Positions 60,579 to 64,000 of a stretch of DNA of 64,000 nt are shown here, piece by piece; the first letter of the stretch is position 1; each line of letters begins with the position of its first letter. The stretch comes from Dyadobacter beijingensis DSM 21582 (lineage in GTDB: Bacteria > Bacteroidota > Bacteroidia > Cytophagales > Spirosomataceae): the NCBI RefSeq assembly GCF_000382205.1, contig NZ_KB907786.1, positions 310,001 to 374,000 of the forward strand. The letters run 5' to 3'. The position numbers and the translations under genes are program-made. The notes under the pieces are model-generated. The model was not told the DNA's origin. It ran no database searches and was given only the letters and a program-made list of their open reading frames with translations.

Positions 60579-61013
60579 TCAGGACTCTTCAACGATCAGC
60601 ACAATGCCTTCTGTTTTCTTGATCACAACTTTGCTGCCGGCGGGAATATGCTGATGTGTTTCCGAAACGGCTTTCCATTCGGCGCCGCGGTAGTAAATGC
60701 GGCCTTCGCCGTTACCCGGAATATCCCTGATCACCATGGCGGTTTCGCCTGTGAATTCGCTGTATTCGGGGTGAGTACGGCGATTGAGTAGAATGCGGGC
60801 CTGTTTGCGCAGGATCAGCAGCGAAACCAATGAAATGGCCGAGAATGCGAGGATCTGGCTTTCGGTGGTGGGTAGCAGCCCGATGGAAGTGAGCAGGGAT
60901 GTGAGCAATGCGCCTACCGCGAAGAATACAAATACGAGCAGGACACTGACCAGTTCTGCGAGCAGCATTACCAGCCCAACGATGAGCCAAATCTGTGGTA
61001 AGGTCAAATCCAT
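60579..61013 (-). CDS. NfeD-like membrane protein
   Basis: The 144-residue protein has two or three N-terminal hydrophobic helices (IWLIVGLVMLLAELVSVLLV; ILAFSAISLVSLLIL) and a C-terminal OB-like beta domain (GETAMVIRDIPGNGEGRIYY) typical of NfeD. NfeD proteins work with SPFH partners in membrane-microdomain organisation or proteolytic control. It begins one base after the stop of the SPFH gene, so the pair is co-translated. Confidence 0.9.
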   Translation of the reverse strand: MDLTLPQIWLIVGLVMLLAELVSVLLVFVFFAVGALLTSLLTSIGLLPTTESQILAFSAISLVSLLILRKQARILLNRRTHPEYSEFTGETAMVIRDIPGNGEGRIYYRGAEWKAVSETHQHIPAGSKVVIKKTEGIVLIVEES

Positions 61014-61014
61014 G

Positions 61015-61926
61015 CTATTTCTTAGGTTCAGATTTGACGACGGTTAATGCGGTCGCGATGAGTGAGCCCATATCGGCGAGGTTGGCCGGGAGAATGAGTG
61101 TGTTGCCGGCTTTGGCCAGCTTTCCGAACTGCTCCACGTAGTTTTCAGCCACTTTCAATTGCACGGCCTCGGCGCCGCCTTCCTCGCGGATCGCCTGAGC
61201 TACCAAACGGATACTTTCGGCCGTCGCTTCTGCAACCGATTTCAATGCGGAAGCCTCCCCTTCGGCCTCATTGATCTGTCGTAAACGGATACCCTCCGAT
61301 TCCAGCACGACCTTCTGTTTCTGACCTTCGGCCACGTTAATCGCCGCCTGTTTTTCACCATCCGATTGCAGGATCACGGCGCGGCGTTCGCGCTCGGCCT
61401 GCATTTGTTTTTCCATCGCATTCAATACGCTTTGCGGTGGGGTAATGTTCTTGATCTCGTAACGAAGCACTTTCACGCCCCAGCCCGTAGCGGCCTCGTC
61501 AATGGATTCCACCACGGCACGGTTGATGGTCATACGTTCCTCAAACGTCTTGTCCAGATCCAGCTTACCGATCTCGCTCCGCATGGTGGTCTGGGCCAGC
61601 TGGATCACGGCAAATGTATAGTCCGAAATACCATACGCCGCTTTCCGCGGATCGATGACCTGGATGAATATGACGCCGTCCATGCGTACCTGCACATTGT
61701 CGCGGGTGATACAAATCTGTTCGGGAATGTCGACGGCCGCTTCTTTAAGCGTGTATTTATATGCAATGCGGTCGAAAAACGGGATGATGAAGTTGACGCC
61801 CGGTTGCAGGACGGCGTAGAATTTTCCCAGACGTTCCAGAATGTAAGCACTTTGCTGCGGCACGACCTTCACGGTCATCAGAATGGTAAGGACTACCAGT
61901 ACTAGCAGGACAATTAAAGGGGTCAT
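61015..61926 (-). CDS. SPFH/stomatin-family membrane protein (QmcA-like)
   Basis: This 303-residue protein has an N-terminal membrane helix (TPLIVLLVLVVLTILMTV), an SPFH domain (QQSAYILERLGKFYAVLQPG to about residue 165) and a long coiled coil rich in Glu and Ala (RRAVILQSDGEKQAAINVAE). It closely resembles QmcA/stomatin and paraslipin proteins, which form ring assemblies in the inner membrane. The gene is immediately upstream of the NfeD-like gene, a classical pairing. Confidence 0.93.
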   Translation of the reverse strand: MTPLIVLLVLVVLTILMTVKVVPQQSAYILERLGKFYAVLQPGVNFIIPFFDRIAYKYTLKEAAVDIPEQICITRDNVQVRMDGVIFIQVIDPRKAAYGISDYTFAVIQLAQTTMRSEIGKLDLDKTFEERMTINRAVVESIDEAATGWGVKVLRYEIKNITPPQSVLNAMEKQMQAERERRAVILQSDGEKQAAINVAEGQKQKVVLESEGIRLRQINEAEGEASALKSVAEATAESIRLVAQAIREEGGAEAVQLKVAENYVEQFGKLAKAGNTLILPANLADMGSLIATALTVVKSEPKK

Positions 61927-62047
61927 AACAAGTCGTTTTAAGGTCTATGGCGAAAATAACAGGAAGCAACCTGCATTCCTACCGGTCTCGGATCAATGTA
62001 AGGTTACGGTGGCCGCCGGTCGATGTCCCGGATAAATGGTTACATGG

Positions 62048-64000
62048 TTAGGGGACCGCCAGCCGCCGGCTTCCATAGTCCTCTCCCGTGCGTGCCCGCA
62101 GCCGTGCAATGTACACGCCTGCGGGAAGGCCGCCGGTATGGAACGCGAGGCCCTGGCGCGACGTCGTTTTCCGCACCAGAACGCCTTGCAGGCTGTAAAG
62201 CCCAGCCCAGAGATGGTTACCGGACGGGTCCGCCGCACTTTTGATAAAAATCCTGTAAATCTGTGTATTAACCGGAGCGACGAACCATTCCAGCTGTTTG
62301 CAGGGGAGCATTACATGGCGTGTGGAAGAAAGCTCGGCTGTGCTATCCGCGTCGACGATGCGCAGCCGGTAGTAGTTGGCGGCTTGCGGGGAGACGTCTT
62401 CAAATGTGTAATGCCGTGCCGTACTGCTGGTGCCGGAGGCATTTACGCGGCCGATCTCAGAGAAAGCCCGGCCATCGCCGCTTCGCTGGATGCAAAAGTA
62501 TGCGGCATTGATTTCTTCGGACGTAGTCCATCGCAGCCCTACCTGGCAGGCTGTTTCTTTTGCTTCAAAATATTGGAGGCGAACTGGTAACGGATCGGCG
62601 ACAACGTTGCTGAAAAAAGCAAATACGGCAGCGGTGACGGCGATTTCCTGCACGGTGAATTCCGACATCTCTACTGCCTGCCGCGCATCGGTATAGCGTC
62701 GGAGCACCGGGTAGGGGTCTTCTTTGCGATAACCGGCGGGATACCGGTTTGACAAATCCTGGATCGCGAAACTGGAAGGCCGGTTCATAAGCAGGGAAGC
62801 CGCCGGCCCGAAAACCGGTACGCCCGGAACGGGTTGCTGAAACTTGCCGGGCACGGTGGACCAATGCAGCGGATATTGCGGGGAAATTTTGCCTACGCCA
62901 GTGATGAAACATTGTGAAAGCGGATTGTTGCCGAGCGGAATATCGAGCTGTATTTTGGCATAACCGAGCAATTCGGGCTTTTTGAGCAATGCGGCGAAAA
63001 GGATATAGTCGAATGCATAACTCTGCGCCATCCCGAATGAGCCGTAGCCGATATAACCTTTGAAATGATGGTAAGCGCCGTGATAAGCGTGAATGTTCAT
63101 GGTCCGGTTGTAATAGTTGACCAGCACTTCGCTGTTCAGCTTGTTTTTAAACTCATCAACAAATAACTGACTGGTCGGAAAAGGGCAGGTCGCGTAGGCC
63201 CATGCGGCTTTAAATGTATGCTGTTGCCAGCTCATGGTGGCGTGGAACTGGTGCGGGATCTGGCCGTACCATTGGTTGAAATCAGCATTATACTGTGCTT
63301 CGCCGGTGGTTTTGTACAGTTCTGCGGCAGCCCATGCGCGGTTGTCCGCGTCGATCGGGTCGGGGTAGGGGCCGGCCGAGATGCCCGGTACGTTGACGGG
63401 TGGCGTGGGAGTAGTATGACTTTTCAGGAACAGCCACGCTTTTTTGGCCTTTTCAAGGCATGATGCGGCGTACGTGCCATTGAATTTTTTGAAATTCCGG
63501 GCAGCCATCGCCATTGCGGCAGCGAACAGCGCAGTGGATTGGGTGGTTTTTTCCGAAATATAAAACGTGCCGTGTTCCTCGCCGGGCAAGCCTTGCGACC
63601 ATGTTGCGGGCGTAACGCGGAAATAAACGCCGCCATCGGGCGCCTGCATTTGCATGAGCCAGTCGGTTTCGTATCTGGCCTCGTCGAGCCAGTCGGGTAT
63701 GCCGTTGCCGCTTTCAGGGAGGTTCAGGTGGTTGTCGGGGAATTTTTGAGGATATAGTTCAAAGGCCGTGAACAGGCTGAACAATGCACTGGCAGCGGTA
63801 GGTACATAGCGGCCGTAGTCGCCGGCGTCGAGCCATCCGCCTTGCATGGGAAGTTGGGTGCCTGGGGGATAGTCCGTCGCCCCATACAGCGCAGAAGCTG
63901 TATGGGATGCGTGGATGACCGCCGTTTGGGCAGGCAAGCCAGCGCGTGCCCAGTTACCGCCATGCGGGGAGTCGATGGCACCAGACCGCTGGTAGTATAA
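62048..64000 (-). CDS. GH9 endoglucanase with T9SS sorting domain, N-terminus cut by window edge
   Basis: The frame is open to the right edge: the residues before the first recorded start continue as QRSGAIDSPHGGNWARAG, a normal GH9 N-terminal segment, so the gene extends beyond 64000. About 650 residues are visible. The catalytic aspartates are in GGWLDAGDYGRYVP, the histidine segment in GVGKISPQYPLHW and the acid glutamate in FTVQEIAVTAAVF. After the catalytic domain come a fibronectin-like region (LPVRLQYFEAKETACQVGL) and a C-terminal sorting domain (GLPAGVYIARLRARTG). The enzyme cleaves beta-1,4-glucans at the cell surface or outside. The minus-strand gene ends 121 bases from the SPFH gene. 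Confidence 0.93.
   Translation of the reverse strand, partial: LYYQRSGAIDSPHGGNWARAGLPAQTAVIHASHTASALYGATDYPPGTQLPMQGGWLDAGDYGRYVPTAASALFSLFTAFELYPQKFPDNHLNLPESGNGIPDWLDEARYETDWLMQMQAPDGGVYFRVTPATWSQGLPGEEHGTFYISEKTTQSTALFAAAMAMAARNFKKFNGTYAASCLEKAKKAWLFLKSHTTPTPPVNVPGISAGPYPDPIDADNRAWAAAELYKTTGEAQYNADFNQWYGQIPHQFHATMSWQQHTFKAAWAYATCPFPTSQLFVDEFKNKLNSEVLVNYYNRTMNIHAYHGAYHHFKGYIGYGSFGMAQSYAFDYILFAALLKKPELLGYAKIQLDIPLGNNPLSQCFITGVGKISPQYPLHWSTVPGKFQQPVPGVPVFGPAASLLMNRPSSFAIQDLSNRYPAGYRKEDPYPVLRRYTDARQAVEMSEFTVQEIAVTAAVFAFFSNVVADPLPVRLQYFEAKETACQVGLRWTTSEEINAAYFCIQRSGDGRAFSEIGRVNASGTSSTARHYTFEDVSPQAANYYRLRIVDADSTAELSSTRHVMLPCKQLEWFVAPVNTQIYRIFIKSAADPSGNHLWAGLYSLQGVLVRKTTSRQGLAFHTGGLPAGVYIARLRARTGEDYGSRRLAVP

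Overview
The window looks like a chromosomal segment of a Bacteroidota bacterium of the order Cytophagales, most likely Dyadobacter or a close relative. This is inferred from the lpxC-fabZ gene fusion between lpxD and lpxA, several proteins with signal peptides and type IX secretion (T9SS) C-terminal sorting domains, a CarboxypepD-type TonB receptor, hybrid two-component regulators (HTCS), and promoters that fit the Bacteroidota consensus TTTG-N19-TANNTTTG. Base composition is moderately GC-rich, with more AT-rich stretches around 31-33 kb and 40.5-41.6 kb. Both edges cut genes: a GH20 hexosaminidase on the left and a GH9 cellulase on the right.

Region 1 (1-10.8 kb, + strand) is a catabolic cluster. 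A GH20 beta-hexosaminidase is followed by a tightly packed, partly translationally coupled series: creatininase-family amidohydrolase, RidA, 3-hydroxyacyl-CoA-dehydrogenase-family enzyme, enolase-superfamily enzyme, EamA transporter, DapA-family aldolase/dehydratase, SDR dehydrogenase, deacetylase-like protein and a GH109-like NAD-dependent glycosidase. It resembles an amino-sugar or sugar-acid degradation route that I cannot match to a described pathway. Region 2 (10.8-13.2 kb) holds a cupin, a lipoprotein, two collapsed relics of secreted or outer-membrane genes and a small anchored protein. Region 3 (13.4-19.8 kb) is an apparent operon of two AhpD-like proteins, a TonB receptor and an MFS carrier, followed by a DUF3179 protein.

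Region 4 (19.8-23 kb, - strand) encodes a lipoprotein, an ECF sigma factor and, overlapping it by ATGA, a protein predicted to run from cytoplasm through the inner membrane and a long disordered linker to an outer-membrane beta-barrel: a dual-membrane-spanning anti-sigma architecture. Region 5 (23-26 kb) has a CE15-like esterase and small proteins.

Region 6 (26-41 kb) is a surface-protein regulatory island. Two large T9SS-sorted proteins flank a LuxR-type regulator without the receiver aspartate, a membrane-anchored receiver-AraC protein derived from an HTCS that lost its sensor, phospho-histidine and ATPase, and a complete HTCS with a near-identical DNA-binding domain. The intergenic regions hold inverted repeats and a recurrent ATCTTGTCAA motif. 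A tRNA-Met gene and a decayed stretch follow.

Region 7 (41.9-62 kb) is mostly core envelope and housekeeping: HD phosphohydrolase, lpxD, lpxC-fabZ, lpxA, a MOSC protein, tsaD, a TamB-like protein, a hotdog thioesterase, an M16 protease, tandem PafA-type phosphatases and an NfeD/SPFH pair. All calls come from reading the sequence; no database search was run.
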